Of a stretch of 64,000 bases of DNA, positions 1 to 11,579 are shown one piece after another. The position numbers and the translations under genes are program-made. Origin of the DNA: Chlamydomonas sphaeroides (Eukaryota > Chlorophyta > Chlorophyceae > Chlamydomonadales > Chlamydomonadaceae). Where the stretch lies: contig BDDC01000018.1 in assembly GCA_001662425.1 (NCBI GenBank), positions 20,279 through 84,278 of the forward strand. The letters are read 5' to 3'. A model generated the notes under the pieces. That model did not search any database. It saw only the letters and a program-made list of their open reading frames with translations, and was not told where the DNA came from. Position 1 is the first letter of the stretch, and every line of letters starts with the position of its first letter.

Positions 1-3000
1 TTTGGCAGCGACCAGGCTCGCGCGGCGGGCGCGCGCGGCTTTGCGAACAAGGACAGCTGGGGTCGCTTGGGGCAGGGCAGCGGCGGCACCACCGCCGGCT
101 ACAACGTCATCGGCAACCGTCTGGCCCAGCGCCTGGGCAGCCGCGGCGGCAGCAGCCTGGCGGCACAGGTACGGGTGCAGCCGGTGTGTCCTGTTTGGGG
201 GAAAAAGGTCCTGGGGTTGCGCCGTGTCGGCGCGCACGCTTCGCCGCGCGACGGTGGCCATGCCATGCCATGCTATGCGTGCGCGCGTGTGTGTGTTCGT
301 TGGTAAGTAAACACGCCCCGCCCCGCCGCGCATGTGTGTGTGTGTGTGACCCCGGCAGGTGGCTGACCACCAGCGGCGCTTCGGCAGCCGCGGCCTGGGC
401 GCGCGCAACCCACACGACTACGCCGCGCTGCGTGCCGAGCAGGAGAGCCGCCTGACGCGGCAGCACCTGGACCGCTCCTCCGGCCACCACGGACCCATCA
501 TTGTGGGCGGCAGCGACGGTGCCGGCGGCGGCGGCGGTGGCGGCGGCGGCTCCGTCACCGTCGGCGGCAGCGACGGCCGCGGCGGCAGCGCCGTCGCCAC
601 CGCGCCGGCGGCGGCGGCGGCGGGGCCGATGGACATGGCGGCGGCGCTGGCGGCGGCGCAGCAGCTGATCAAGACGCTGGAGGCGGCGCAGGCGGCAGGC
701 GGCACGGCCGACCCCAACGAGCTCATGCGGGTGGGTCGGCCGGCTGGGCAAGCGCCGGGGTTTGAGGTCGGGTGGGCGGCCAGGGTTCGGCACGGGGTTT
801 GGGGCCAGGCCGGCAGTGCCCGCTGCTGCGCACTGCCCGGACCCACATCAACCCCGCCCCATGACGTCCCGTGCCATGACGCCCCCGCACGACCCCATGC
901 TGCTGACCCCGCAGGCGACCCAGGCCATGGCGGCTCTGGCGGGCGGCGCGCAGGGCCTCAACACGAAGGGCGTGGACCAGGTGTGGAGCGGCGGGGAGGC
1001 CGGGACGGGGGCAGGGCGTGGGGGGCCGTGGGGGGCGTGCGGGTTGGAGCGGAAGTGCGGCCTGACACTTGAGGCATGGAGCAGGTGGCGGAGGCCGAGG
1101 AGGCCGGGCCGGGGGCAGGGCCGGGGTCCGGGGAACGCCCGTGACTCGTGCCACCGCTCGCCGCCGTCCGTTTGCGCTTGCGCTTACGCTTGCGCCGCCG
1201 TCGGCCTGCGGCGTCCTTGGCCGGGGCGTGGGGCTGGCGGACCAGGGTCCAGGACAGGGCCCGGGCCTCTGGCCTGGCGGCGTGTGCGTGTGCCGGTACG
1301 CTCCTTCCCCACGTGCACCCCCCACCGTTGGGAACGCTGCCTGCACTGGGACCTGGGTCGCCCCTCTCGCAACCTCCCTATCCACTTCACACCCCACCGC
1401 GTCCCCAATCGTGCCTCGTGCCTGAAATCCATTACCCGCTTCCCATTCCGCCCCCTCCGACCCAACCCCCAGGCCGCCTTGATGCAGCAGCTGGCCGGCC
1501 AGGGAGCCATGGGCAGGATGGGCGGCCAGGGGGGCCAGATGGATATGCAGGTGCGGCATGGGAGGGAGGGGCATGTGGGCTGATGCGCGAGACTTTCCAA
1601 AGTACAACATTAATCATGTCGAGCTCATGGTATGCCATATGTAAGAATGGTCGTATGTCGGCCAGGGGCGCCAGATGGACATGCAGGTGTGGCCTGTGGG
1701 GGAGGGGCCGGCAAGCGGGCTGATGCGCGCGACGGCATGCGTAGTCCGTAGCTGCACGCACTGCTCATACCACAGGCGCAGTGTGCCGTGTGTCGGTGCG
1801 TTTGCCAGGGCTCACGGCCACTTCGCGGGCGTGCGGAGGGGGCGAGGCAGCCAGTTGGCCGCGCGGCGCTGCGGGCGCAGCGGCTGCAGGCGGGTGCCTG
1901 CTGCAGCCGCGGCGGGGGCTATGGGTTCGTTATGTTGTGGGGCCTGACGGCTGTGGGGCCTGACGGCTGTGGAGCCTGACGGCTGTGGAGCCTGACGGCG
2001 AAGGGCCTGACGGCTGTGGGGCCTGACGGCGAAGGAGCCTGACGGCGAAGGGGCCTGACGGCGAAGGGCTGACGGCGAAGGGGCCTGACGGCGAAGGGGC
2101 CTGACGGCTGTGGGGCCTGACGGCTGTGGAGCGTGACGGCGAAGCGGCCTGACGGCGAAGCGGCCTGACGGCGAAGGGGCCTGACGGCGAAGGGGCCTGA
2201 CGGCGAAGGGGCCTGACGGCGAAGGGGTGTCGTGCTGCCCCAGTGCGCACCGCGGCATGGGCACATGGGGCGGAAGGCCCGGGCGCTGCCCCCGGGGGGC
2301 GCGCCCCCCCCCTGGCTGCCAGTTGGCTGCGCAGCCCCGCGGCCCCCGCCAACCCCGCAACGCTGCCGGCCGCCAGCCAGGGCGTGTTCAACTGTAAGGG
2401 CCGGAACAGAGTACCCCCCCCGGGGGTACGCGGCGCGCCCCGGCAGGTCCGGGTGTGTGCGCCGCGCGGCCCCACCTCACCTCACCCCACCCCACTTCAT
2501 CCCACCCCACCTCACCTCACCTCACGCCGCGGCCGCAAGCCTACTGCCGGTGCCCGCCGCCCGGTGCTGCGCGCACTGACGATGAGCCCCCGAACGCCCC
2601 CACCCTGCCCTGCAGCAGGCGGGCGGCGCCATGTCCCGCAGCAGCGCCCAGGCCGGCGGCCAGGGCAGCGGCCAGGGAGGCCAGGGCGGCGGCGGCATGG
2701 GCTCGCTCATCCGCGCCGCGCAGCTGATGGGCCGCTCCGCCAGCGTCACGGGCGGCGCCGCGGCGGCCGCTGCCGCGGGCACCAGCATCGACCCCAAGGC
2801 CGCGCAGCACCTGGCCTTTGCGCAGGTGGGCGTGTGAGGGTTGGCCGGGGCTCGGGGCGTGTGGGTGGGTGGGGCTGGGTAGCGCTGCGGCCGCTGGCGG
2901 GGGCTGGGTGGCGCTGCGGGGGTTTGCGCCAAGCCCCGGGCGGGGGGGAGGAAGGGCGCACCGCGCTGTGTCCCGGGGCGTGCGGCGCGGCGCGCGCCCG

Positions 3001-3908
3001 CACGGCTCGCCGCCCCCCCTGGGCGCAGCCCCGCCGCGTGTGGGGCCGGGCCCGGCCGTACCTGCCAGGGGTCGAGCTCAGCCCTGCCCGCCAGGGGTCG
3101 AGCTCGGCCCTGCCCGCCAGGGGCCGAGCTCGGCCCTGCCGCACGTGCAGGTGGCGCCGCAACCGCTCCACGCTGGCGGCCTGCCGCCCGCCACACACAC
3201 GACCACCGGCCCAACCACTCTCTGTTGCCTAAACACGAACACACACACGCCTGCCCGCTGGCCCCCACACTCGCATCGTGGCCGCCGCCCCACCCCTGGC
3301 CGCCGCCCTCGCAGGCGATGCGCGCCTCCAACCTGAACCAGGCCGGCGGCGGCGGCAGGGGCTACGGCGGCCACCGGCGGCGGCGCAGCGAGCTGGCGTC
3401 GGTGGAGCTGGCGGCGGGGCAGACGGGGGCGGAGGAGGGCGAGGAGGGCGACGTGGCGGAGCTGGAGGTGGAGGGTGGGGACCTGGTGGCGGAGGTGGAG
3501 GTGGAGGGTGGGGACCTGGTGGCGGAGGAGAGGCAGGCGGCCGCGGAGGAGCCGCGCCGCACACGACGGGGATGGGATGCGGAGCCGGAGGCGGAGGCGG
3601 AGCTCGAGGCAGGCGGCGTGGAGCAGGAGCTGGCGGCGGCGCTTGAGGCGGAGGAGGCGGAGGAGGAGGGGGTGGCGATGGTGACGGACGCGGCGCTGGA
3701 TGCGCTGTTGGATGCGGTTGAGCGGGGCGTGCCCGGGGCGGCGGTGGCGGCGATTGAGCTGCTGGCGCTGGCGGAGGCGGAGGAGCTGGAGGAGGTGCTG
3801 GGGGCGGGCTGGGGCTGGTGGGGGCAGCAGAGGGAGGGGCAGGGGGAGGCGGAGCGGGAGGAGGAGAGGGTAACGGAGCGGCGAGGGGGCGGGGCGGAAG
3901 TCGCGTGA
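1..3908 (+). CDS. 3' part of a Gly/Gln-rich protein of unknown function with an acidic C-terminus
   Basis: The 5' end lies outside the window. Supported exons are 1-168, 359-730, 915-980, 1473-1550, 2616-2825 and 3315-3908. All are in phase 0 and all use GT-AG introns, giving about 496 residues before the TGA. The visible start carries a basic, Gly-rich stretch (SWGRLGQGSG, NPHDYAALRAEQE). It is followed by poly-Gly, poly-Ala and Gly/Gln/Met-rich low-complexity exons. The last exon is different: about 200 residues dominated by Glu, Ala, Val and Leu, including two tandem copies of a 10-residue VEGGDL-type unit, likely helical or disordered. I recognise no domain and assign no function. A further small exon may hide near 2330-2390. 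A TGTAA polyadenylation signal follows at 4025-4029. The exon chain is good evidence of a real gene, but low complexity makes homology calls unreliable. Confidence 0.65.
1938..2227. repeat. 16-bp minisatellite, about 18 copies
   Basis: Unit GGGCCTGACGGCGAAG alternates with a GGGCCTGACGGCTGTG variant, and a few units are shortened. The array lies in the intron between the fourth and fifth supported exons of the Gly/Gln-rich gene. The two variants are interspersed, suggesting local unequal exchange. Confidence 0.95.
3059..3139. repeat. About 27-bp tandem repeat, 3 copies
   Basis: Three near-identical units built around CCAGGGGTCGAGCTCGGCCC sit in the last intron of the Gly/Gln-rich gene. Confidence 0.85.
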
Positions 3909-4024
3909 TCGATCAGAGCCAGTCGCGATGCCGTATGCAGGTGGGCGCGCCACATCGGGCGTGATAGGTGCGGTGTGTATGTATGTGAGTGGGCGGCGCG
4001 ATACCTGCCCGGACGGATGGTGTA

Positions 4025-4029
4025 TGTAA
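4025..4029 (+). terminator. Candidate TGTAA polyadenylation signal of the Gly/Gln-rich gene
   Basis: TGTAA lies 117 bp after the stop codon, a normal distance for the green-algal TGTAA signal. The rest of 3909-4403 holds no gene and should contain the promoter and 5' leader of the transporter, including a run of about seven CTG triplets ending near 4380. Confidence 0.5.
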
Positions 4030-4403
4030 GTACATGCTTTGCGGCGTCGCCGCGTGGAGCAATCCGCGCCTTCCGCTACGACGAGGTGTGGACGTTGCAG
4101 CGCCCAGCGGTCGGTCTGGTGCGCGCTGCGATGACGCCCGCAAGCACGCCAGCGGTCGGCGTGGCGCCGCGCGATTGGCGCCAGAATGTCGCGTGCCTGA
4201 CACTGCGGCACCTCCGGCAGCTCCTCCTTGTTGCCAGCGCTCACCTGTCACCTCCTTGGCAGCGTCCATCGACGCGAGGGCCTGCTGCAAAGCCGACAAA
4301 CTACTGCCACAGCGGCACTGCCCACGCACTGCGCTGCACCTCTCGTCGTTGCGCCGCCTGCTGCTGCTGCTGCTGCTGCGTCGCTGGTCGCAGCGCGGCC
4401 GCA

Positions 4404-7400
4404 ATGGCGCCGGCCCCTCCCGGCAGCAAGCCCGCGCGGCTCGCCGCCGGGTCGCCGCGCTCGCCCTCCCCCTCTGATGCTGACGCCGCAGCCACTGCCA
4501 GCACCTCCCATGGCGCCGACATTGTGTGCTCCCTCAACACCACGGCGCCCGGCCGCCGCGGCGCGGGCGCCGGCACCTACGCCGCTTCCCCCGCGGCCGC
4601 CGCCGCCGCAGCCATCTCCCCGAGCCCCGGCGGCCGCGGCGGTGGCCGCAGACCTGCTGGCGGCGAAGTCGCTGCCGCGAGCGCCGGTGGCGGCGGAGGC
4701 AAACTCCAGGGCGAGCGCCTCACACCAGAGACCGAGGCGCTTGGTGGCGAGGGCGAGGGCCTTGACGAGCTGCTGGAGGAGCACCTGGGGGCGCTAGGGC
4801 GGGGGCAGTTGTGGAATGCGGTGCTGGCGTCGCTAGCCATGGTGCCGCAGGTGGGCGATAGGCTGGGGCCTGGGGAAGGGTGGTGGGGGCTGGCGGGGAG
4901 GCAGAGGAAGGGAGCGGCAGGGGTCAGTGGTCGCTGCGTGCATAGCTGACCCACGCCTCCCTCCCTGGCCACCAACGCCTCAAGCACCTTCCCATGCCCA
5001 GTCCCTCCCTCCCCCTAACCCCGCTTCCCTTTCCCCTCCCTCCCCTGTCGCCCCCACCCCCAGGGCGCCATATTCCTGGCCATGGTCTTTTTTACCGCCT
5101 CGCCCATCCGCGCCAGCCTCGCCGCCTGCGCAGACCCACATGACGCCGCCTGCGCTGCCGCGCTGGCCGCCGCCGCCGGCCCCTCCGGCTCCGCTGCCGG
5201 GCCCTCGTCCTTCTGTACGGCAGTGTACGGCGTCCACCCGTACTCCTGGACACGGCCGTACTACAGCTTGGTGTCGCAGTACGAGATGGCGTGTACGGGC
5301 TCGTACCGCAGCCAGCTGTTCAACTCGCTCAGCCTCGTTGGTTTGCTGGCAGGTGGGCCAGCGGGTGTGGGGGCACCGGTGGCGAGGGACACTCGGAGGT
5401 TGGCAATGGAGGTGCAATGCAGGAACGTGCGGACGAGATAGGGTCGCTGCCCCGCGCCATCTCTTCTCTCCTTCGTGGAACACCGCCATGCAGCAAACGC
5501 TACCTCGTCGTACAACGCCCACCCCAATGCTCGCCCTCCTTGCTTTGGGCCCGGGCTTACGCTTGGAGATTGGCAACGAGTTCGGTGTTCCCATGATTTA
5601 TCTCCCTCCTCCCGCACAGGACAGCTCATCGCGGGCCATGCCCGGCGGCCCTCCTCCCCTGGGTCGTGCCATCCTATCGTTACGCGGCCCCTTTGCCCCG
5701 TCTCCCCTCCTCCTCATGGCCACCACACCCAAGGCCTGCTCATCGTGGGCCACGCCGCCGACGCGCTGGGCCGCAAGACCGTGCTCCTGGGCAGCCTGGC
5801 GGCGGCGGCGGCGGCCACCGGCCTGGCGCCGCTGGTGGCCTCCTTCTACGGAGTGCTGGTGCTGCGGGTGGTGGCGTGCTTTGCATGCGCAGGTGAGCAG
5901 TAGGGCGCGGACCAGGATCAGATCCGATGCCGGCGTGGGTGGTCGGCGTCTAGGGTCCGCTACGGGGGCCATGTGCGGCGGCGGCGGCGGCCTGCCCACA
6001 GCCACCCTCCCAAGTCTCCTTCCCTCGCCCGCCCGCCCGCCCGCCCTGTCGCCGTCCCACCCATCCACCCAGGCATGGCCCTGGGCTCGTACCTGCTGTC
6101 CACGGAGGCGGTGGGGCCCTCGCGTCGCGGCGCGGTCTCCATGATGTCCCAGGTACGGCAGAGCTGTACGGCGCCAGCCAGGCCGCCGCTGCCGTAGCCC
6201 CGAGCCTCGCCTCCCAGCACGCCATCCGGGGCCCTCACGCCCCGCTCGGGCTACAGCATGGCTGTATGCCCGCACGCTCGTGGCGCCCTCCCTCCATGCC
6301 GCTCTCGCCTGCCCCCCCCTGCCGCGCCCTCTCCCTCTTCCTCGACCGCCCTACCCCCAATCTTTCCCCCTCAGGGCTTCTTCATTGTGGGCACCTGCCT
6401 GCTGGCCGCAGCCGCCGCCGTACTGCGCGACTGGCGGCACCTGTCGTACCTCCTGGGCGCCTGTACGGCAGCGCTGCTGGCCACGGGGCCGCTGCTGCCC
6501 GAGTCGCCGCGCTGGCTGCTGGCTGCGGGCGGCGAGGCGCGCGTGCGGCAGGCGCGGAACGTGCTGCGGTACGTGCCCTCGGCCCGGGATGGGGTTGGGA
6601 GGGTGAAGCCCCGGGGGCCTCGTGTCTCCGACCACGAGCATGGGCCGCGAGAGCAGCTGCCGGCAGCTGCTTGTGCGCCACCATCGGCACCCCGGGGTCC
6701 AGGTCTGCAGGGTGCTTGGCGCGCCCACGCTTTCCAACCACCCGTCACCCCCCACACACGGCAGCAGCCCCCACACCGCACGCCGCCTGCGCCCATCCCG
6801 CCGTTGTCGAGTGTCGCTGCTGCAGGTCCCCACTCCACCACGGCCTCCTGCCCCCAACCCGCTCTTGCTGTGGGTGTTGCCGCAGCTGGCTGCTCGCCCG
6901 CAACCGGGGCATGCGGGTCCGCTGGCTGGCGCCCGGCCGCCGGTCCGCCTGGGTGCCGCTGGACCCAGCGGACCGGACCGTGCCGTACGACTTCCCCAAC
7001 CTGGGTCCCTTCTTCAGCGAAGATGTACGGCAGTACGACGAGGCGGCGCCTGATGAAGAGACCGGCGGCGGCGGCCGGAAGGGCCGCGGCGAAGCGCTAG
7101 CGCCGGCGCCGGCGGGGCTGCCGGCGGCGGAACTGCAGCGGGCGTCCGGCCAGCGGCAGCGCCCAGGCGCGGTGGCAGAGGCGGAGGTGGATCAGGCGGA
7201 GGCGGAGCCTGGCGCCGCCGCCGAACCCTTAGGCCCTTCCCTGCTGCCGCTTATCCCATTGGGCCGCCTTCGCTCGGATGACGCCGCCGCCTTTGACGCG
7301 GCCGACGGCTCACCCCGCCGTGACCCTGGCGGCGGCGCCGCCGCGGCCTCGCCGACACGCCGCGCCGCTAGCACCATTCCAGCGCTGTCACCGGTCCGCG

Positions 7401-10321
7401 AGCCGCGCCGCACGATCGCCTCCGCCGTCTTGGCAGCGCTAGGCAGCCCCGGCGGCCGTGGCGGCGGCAGCCCGCGCAGCCCGGTCCGCGGCGGCGAGGC
7501 CGCTGGCACCGGCGGCGCCGGCGGCGCCGGCAACAGCCCGCCCGTATCGCCACGCTCCCTGTTCAGCCCCTTTGCCACCGCCTCCGCCACCGCCTCCGCC
7601 ACCGCCGGCGCAGTCTACAACCTGGCGATCGGCCTCACCAGCCCCACACGGCGCCGGCACGCCCCGCTCGGCCGCACCCCCCCGCCCGCGGCCGCCGCCG
7701 CCGCACCGTCACCTGGGCCGCCGCCGCGGCAGCCCAGCGCCGCGTCATCGCCGGGGCCACCACCTCCGCCGCCACACCTCAGCAGCCCAGCGCTCCCTGC
7801 ATCCCTGTCCCGCGGCCTCTCCTCTACCCTGGACGCAGCCCACCGAAGCCTGTCGCGTCAGCTCACGGCCGGCCGGCCCGGCGGCGGCGGCGGCGGGCTG
7901 CTGCCTCTGGCCGGCGGCGGCCTGCTGCTCTCGCCGGCCCGGCGACCGGCGGCGAGGGGCAGCCCTGCCGCTGGCCGGAGCGAGCGGCTGGGAGAGCTGG
8001 GCAGTCGCTTCGCGGCGCTGAGCTCCCGACTGCCGGAGCTGGGCAGCCCCGGCGGCGGCGTCCTGGTCGGCGGCGGCGGGCCCAGCCGCACCTCCGTCGA
8101 CGGGGCCGACCGCGACGGCGGCGGCACGCCACTGGCGGCGGCGCCGCCGCCAGAGCTGTGGCCCAGCGGCGTGCTGCCGCCGCCGGAGGGCCGCGCCCCG
8201 TCGGCGCCGCTGGCGGCGCCGGCCAAGCTTGCACCCTCGCCCATGCCCTCCGCCGCGGCGCCGCCGTCGCCCTTCCGCCTCCCCGTCTCCACCTCCCCCA
8301 AGCACCCGCCTCCCCCTCCTCCTCCATCCATCCCCGCCCCACAACACCCCGACCAGCACCCTCCACCGCAGCCGCCCCTGACGCTGGGCTCCATGTTCCG
8401 CCGCAGCCGCGCAGCCTCCGTCATCTTCACCGTGCTGTCCGCCTCCACGCTGGCCAACTGCCTCACCTACTACTGCCTGTCCTTTGCCTCCGACTCGCTG
8501 CCTCTGCCGGTGGCCACCTCCTTTGCGCTGCTGAGCGTGGTGGAGGTGCCCAGCTACCTGGCGGCGGCGCTGCTGGTGGACAGGTGGGGTCAAAGATGGT
8601 GGGTCAAGATGGGGGAGGGCGGTAGGTGGCGTGTTGGTACGGGCGTGTGGGTGGTGGCGCCGCGCCCCCGGCTACCTGGCGGCGGCGCTGCTGGCTGAGG
8701 TAGGTGACGGCGGCGAGGAGGTAGGCTAGGAAGTGGCTCTTCGTACCCGCCCCTCGTATGCGTGCCAGGCCACAGCGCCGGTCGCACGCCACCAAGCCCT
8801 GCTTCCGTTGCCGCCTGCCGCTCCCCACCCCTCCCCCTCGCTCGCGCACAGGCTAGGCCGGCGGCCCACCGTGGTGGCCTCCATGGCGGGGGCGGGGCTG
8901 TGCTGCGCGCTGTGGGCCGCAGCGCCCGAGGGCTCCGGCGGCCGCCTGGGGCTGGCGCTGCTGGGCAAACTGGGCGTGGCGGCGGCCTGGGCCGTGCTGT
9001 TCATGTACTCCGCGGGTGAGCGGCAGGGCAGGGGTGGCCCAGGAGGGCTGAGGTTGCGTGTGGGGGCGGCAGGCGCGACCGGTGGCAGGCGCAACCGGTG
9101 TCAGGCGCAACCGGTGGCAGGGTGCAGACGTGGAGGTGGCTCCGCGTGTGCTCCTCGGGCGAGGGGCAGGGCAGGCAGTCGGGGTGCTTGCTTGGTGGAT
9201 GGGCTCAGTGCGGGTAGCCAGGATGCGCGGGGGAGGAGATGCGCTGGACGATGCCCTTGCGGGGGACTCCGCGGCCGCGGGCGGCGTGGCGACGTCGCCG
9301 GCGGTCCGAGCGCTGCTGTGGTGCTGCTGGCCTCCTCACCGCCCCTGCTTCGTTCCGGCCCCTGCGACCCTTTGCTCGCCTTGCCCCGGCCGCCCTCTCC
9401 GCCACACACAGAGCTCTTCCCCACGCCAGTGCGCTCCTTCGCCGCGGGCCTGGTGGCGGCGCTAGGCCGCATCGGCGGCGTGGTGTCGCCCTTTGTGCTG
9501 GGCTCCGGTGGCGGCGGCGGCGGCGGCGGGCTGGCGGGCACCTTTGTGGCTCTGGGCTGCGTCAACATGGGCGCAGCGGCCCTAGTGCTGCTGCTGCCGG
9601 AGACCATGGGTGCGATGGGGTGTATAGAAATAGAAGTAGAAACGGTTGCGACTTGTGTTTAACACGTGTCGTTACATTCAGGAGGGCGGGCGTGTATGGG
9701 GAGACCCCACGCCCACCACCACAGCGATGGGGTGCACCGTCTGTGGGGCGGGAGGGGGAGGGGCCGAGCTCAGTCGGGCGCAGCCGCCAGCGCAGCCACA
9801 CACGGCGGGCCGCGGATGCGACGGAGGCCAGCAGCCGGTTGCCGCCGCTGTGCTCGCGCGTCGCTCGGTCGGTTGGCCTGCTGCACCCGCTCGCTGGGCC
9901 CCTCTTCGTTCCCTCGGCCCCGTGGCGAGGCCTCCCTGCCGCTGCTGCTGCCCCGCAGGCCAGCCGCCCGCAGGCGAGCCTGGCCGCGCTGCACTCCTCT
10001 TCCCGGGCTTGAGCTAGCGCGCTCACCACACCTCCCGCCCGTGACGTGGCCTCCCTCCCTCCCTGCTGCTGCCTCGCAGGCCAGCCGCAGCCGGACTCGT
10101 TGGACGACCTGCACTGGCTAGCGGCGGGCGGCCACCGGGGCAAAGAGCGGGGCCAGGAGGAGGGGCGGCGGCTAGGGGAGCGCGAGGGAGGGGAGCGCCG
10201 GTGCGGTTGGTGGCGGTGGGGTTGGCGACGCGGCGGCAGCGGGCTGGCGGCGCTGCGGCGGCGGCTGTATGGGCTGCCGGCTGGGGCGGGCCGCGGAGGG
10301 GAGCAGGTGGCGGCTGAGTGA
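4404..10321 (+). CDS. Organic cation transporter-like MFS carrier (SLC22/OCT type)
   Basis: Twelve-helix major-facilitator carrier, probably for organic cations or related small solutes; the substrate cannot be read from the sequence. Exons: 4404-4850, 5064-5352, 5734-5892, 6073-6152, 6375-6568, 6886-8583, 8852-9015, 9412-9609, 10080-10321. They sum to 1,156 residues with consistent phases. After a disordered 110-residue N-terminus come the OCT-style first helix (GAIFLAMVFF) and a Cys-containing extracellular loop ending in SLVSQYEMAC. Next come motif A (GHAADALGRK), PESPRWLL after helix 6, the second-half motif DRLGRRPTVV, and ELFPTPVRS, the counterpart of the OCT ELYPT motif. Helices 6 and 7 are separated by a loop of about 520 residues rich in Ala, Gly, Pro and Ser, far longer than usual. 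Alternative acceptors at 5619 and near 9957 would add 38 residues or swap the C-terminus. A TGTAA signal follows the stop. Confidence 0.88.
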
Positions 10322-10428
10322 GGTCGGACGGAGGGGCTGCATAGCGAGGGGCTGGGCTGCGGTTGCGTTGTGTGTGGAGTGTGTGGCGGGCGTGAGGGGT
10401 CGGACGGAGGTGGTGCAGGACTGCTGCG

Positions 10429-10433
10429 TGTAA
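10429..10433 (+). terminator. TGTAA polyadenylation signal of the MFS carrier
   Basis: TGTAA 108 bp after the stop codon, at the usual distance for green-algal transcripts. Confidence 0.6.
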
Positions 10434-11579
10434 CCGCCGAGTGCGGGCCGGACCAAGCGTGTACGTACTGTCGATTGTCGGGGTGGGCAGTCTCAGCGTG
10501 TGATATGGGCATACCCGACGCTCGATTGTCGTCCATTAGGTGTACGCACGACATGCTGCGAGTCGCTGCTGTTTGTAGGTGTTAGTTGTGAGTTGTGCTA
10601 CCGCACCGGGATGTTGGCAGCAGGGGAGACTCCCCTGGTTGGCAGCTGTTGCGACAAGTTGCGTGCGTGCGCAGACGCAAGCAAGCCGCGGGGGCAGGCG
10701 CATGCCACATGGGCCAGTCGTGTCTGCAGGACCACACGTCCACATACACCTGCATTGCGCTTGGTGCGTCAGTCACGCAACTGCTGCCCGCTGCGTACAG
10801 CAGCACCCCTGCAGGCCCCTTCGAGCGCTGCCTCGCCCCGCGCTACGCTGCGCCGCACGGTTACCGGAAGGACATGCCCACAGTCCCTGATCGTACCACG
10901 GCGTGTCGTCAGCACAGCTAGCACGGGCCGGCGGCGGTGCGGCCGCCCATCGGGCGCCGCGCTCCTCAGGGACACGTACGTCCATCCCTATGGCCCGCGC
11001 CTGCCAGCGCCCAACCGCGCCGGAGCTAGCGGATGCCTCAGCCACGCTGCCGCCTGCCGCTGCGAGGGCCGTCTTGCTGGCGGGGCGAGCGCCCGCCGCC
11101 CGCCCTTCCCGCCCTGCGGCCGCCACGAACCCTAGCGCTGCGCCCCACCAGCCCCCCATCGGTGCAGGAGGCAGCGCGGCGTGTGCCTACGAGCGCATGG
11201 ACGGCGACGCATGCAGCTCCATGCGAGCTGAAGCGTGCAGTGCACTGGCCGTTGCTCGCGAGGCCGCCGAGTCCGCACGATGCACAAACGAATCCTAGCG
11301 CTGCTGGCATGAAGCCCCGCTGACCGCCGCCGAGCGGCCCTTGCGCATGGGCCCCCAGATCAGCCACCTGCTGTGGGCAACGGCCATCGTCCGATCGATC
11401 ATTGCAATGGACCCTCGAGCCTCGCATCGGCCCGTGCTTGCATCACACCGTTTCCGGTCCAACCTCACATCGTCCTGCCGCTCCGCTGCCCACCGCCTGC
11501 AGCCGGCCATCATAGCCTCGCACTGCCGCCGCACGGCCCGCTGCCTAGTCCCGATCATCCAACCCCAGGGTCGCTCTAC
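10434..11579. other. Intergenic region between convergent genes
   Basis: About 1.1 kb between the 3' ends of the transporter (+) and the RING ligase (-). Several open frames exist on both strands, but none shows splice-phase continuity, a domain or biased composition. I see no RNA gene here. Confidence 0.6.

Noticed and set aside
6266..8698. Single 810-codon open frame as an independent protein
   Set aside because: Its middle is the transporter's large loop exon. Its two ends run through introns defined by good splice sites and transporter motifs.
10322..11579. Several open frames between convergent genes
   Set aside because: No splice continuity, no domain, no start context. Composition is like non-coding GC-rich DNA.
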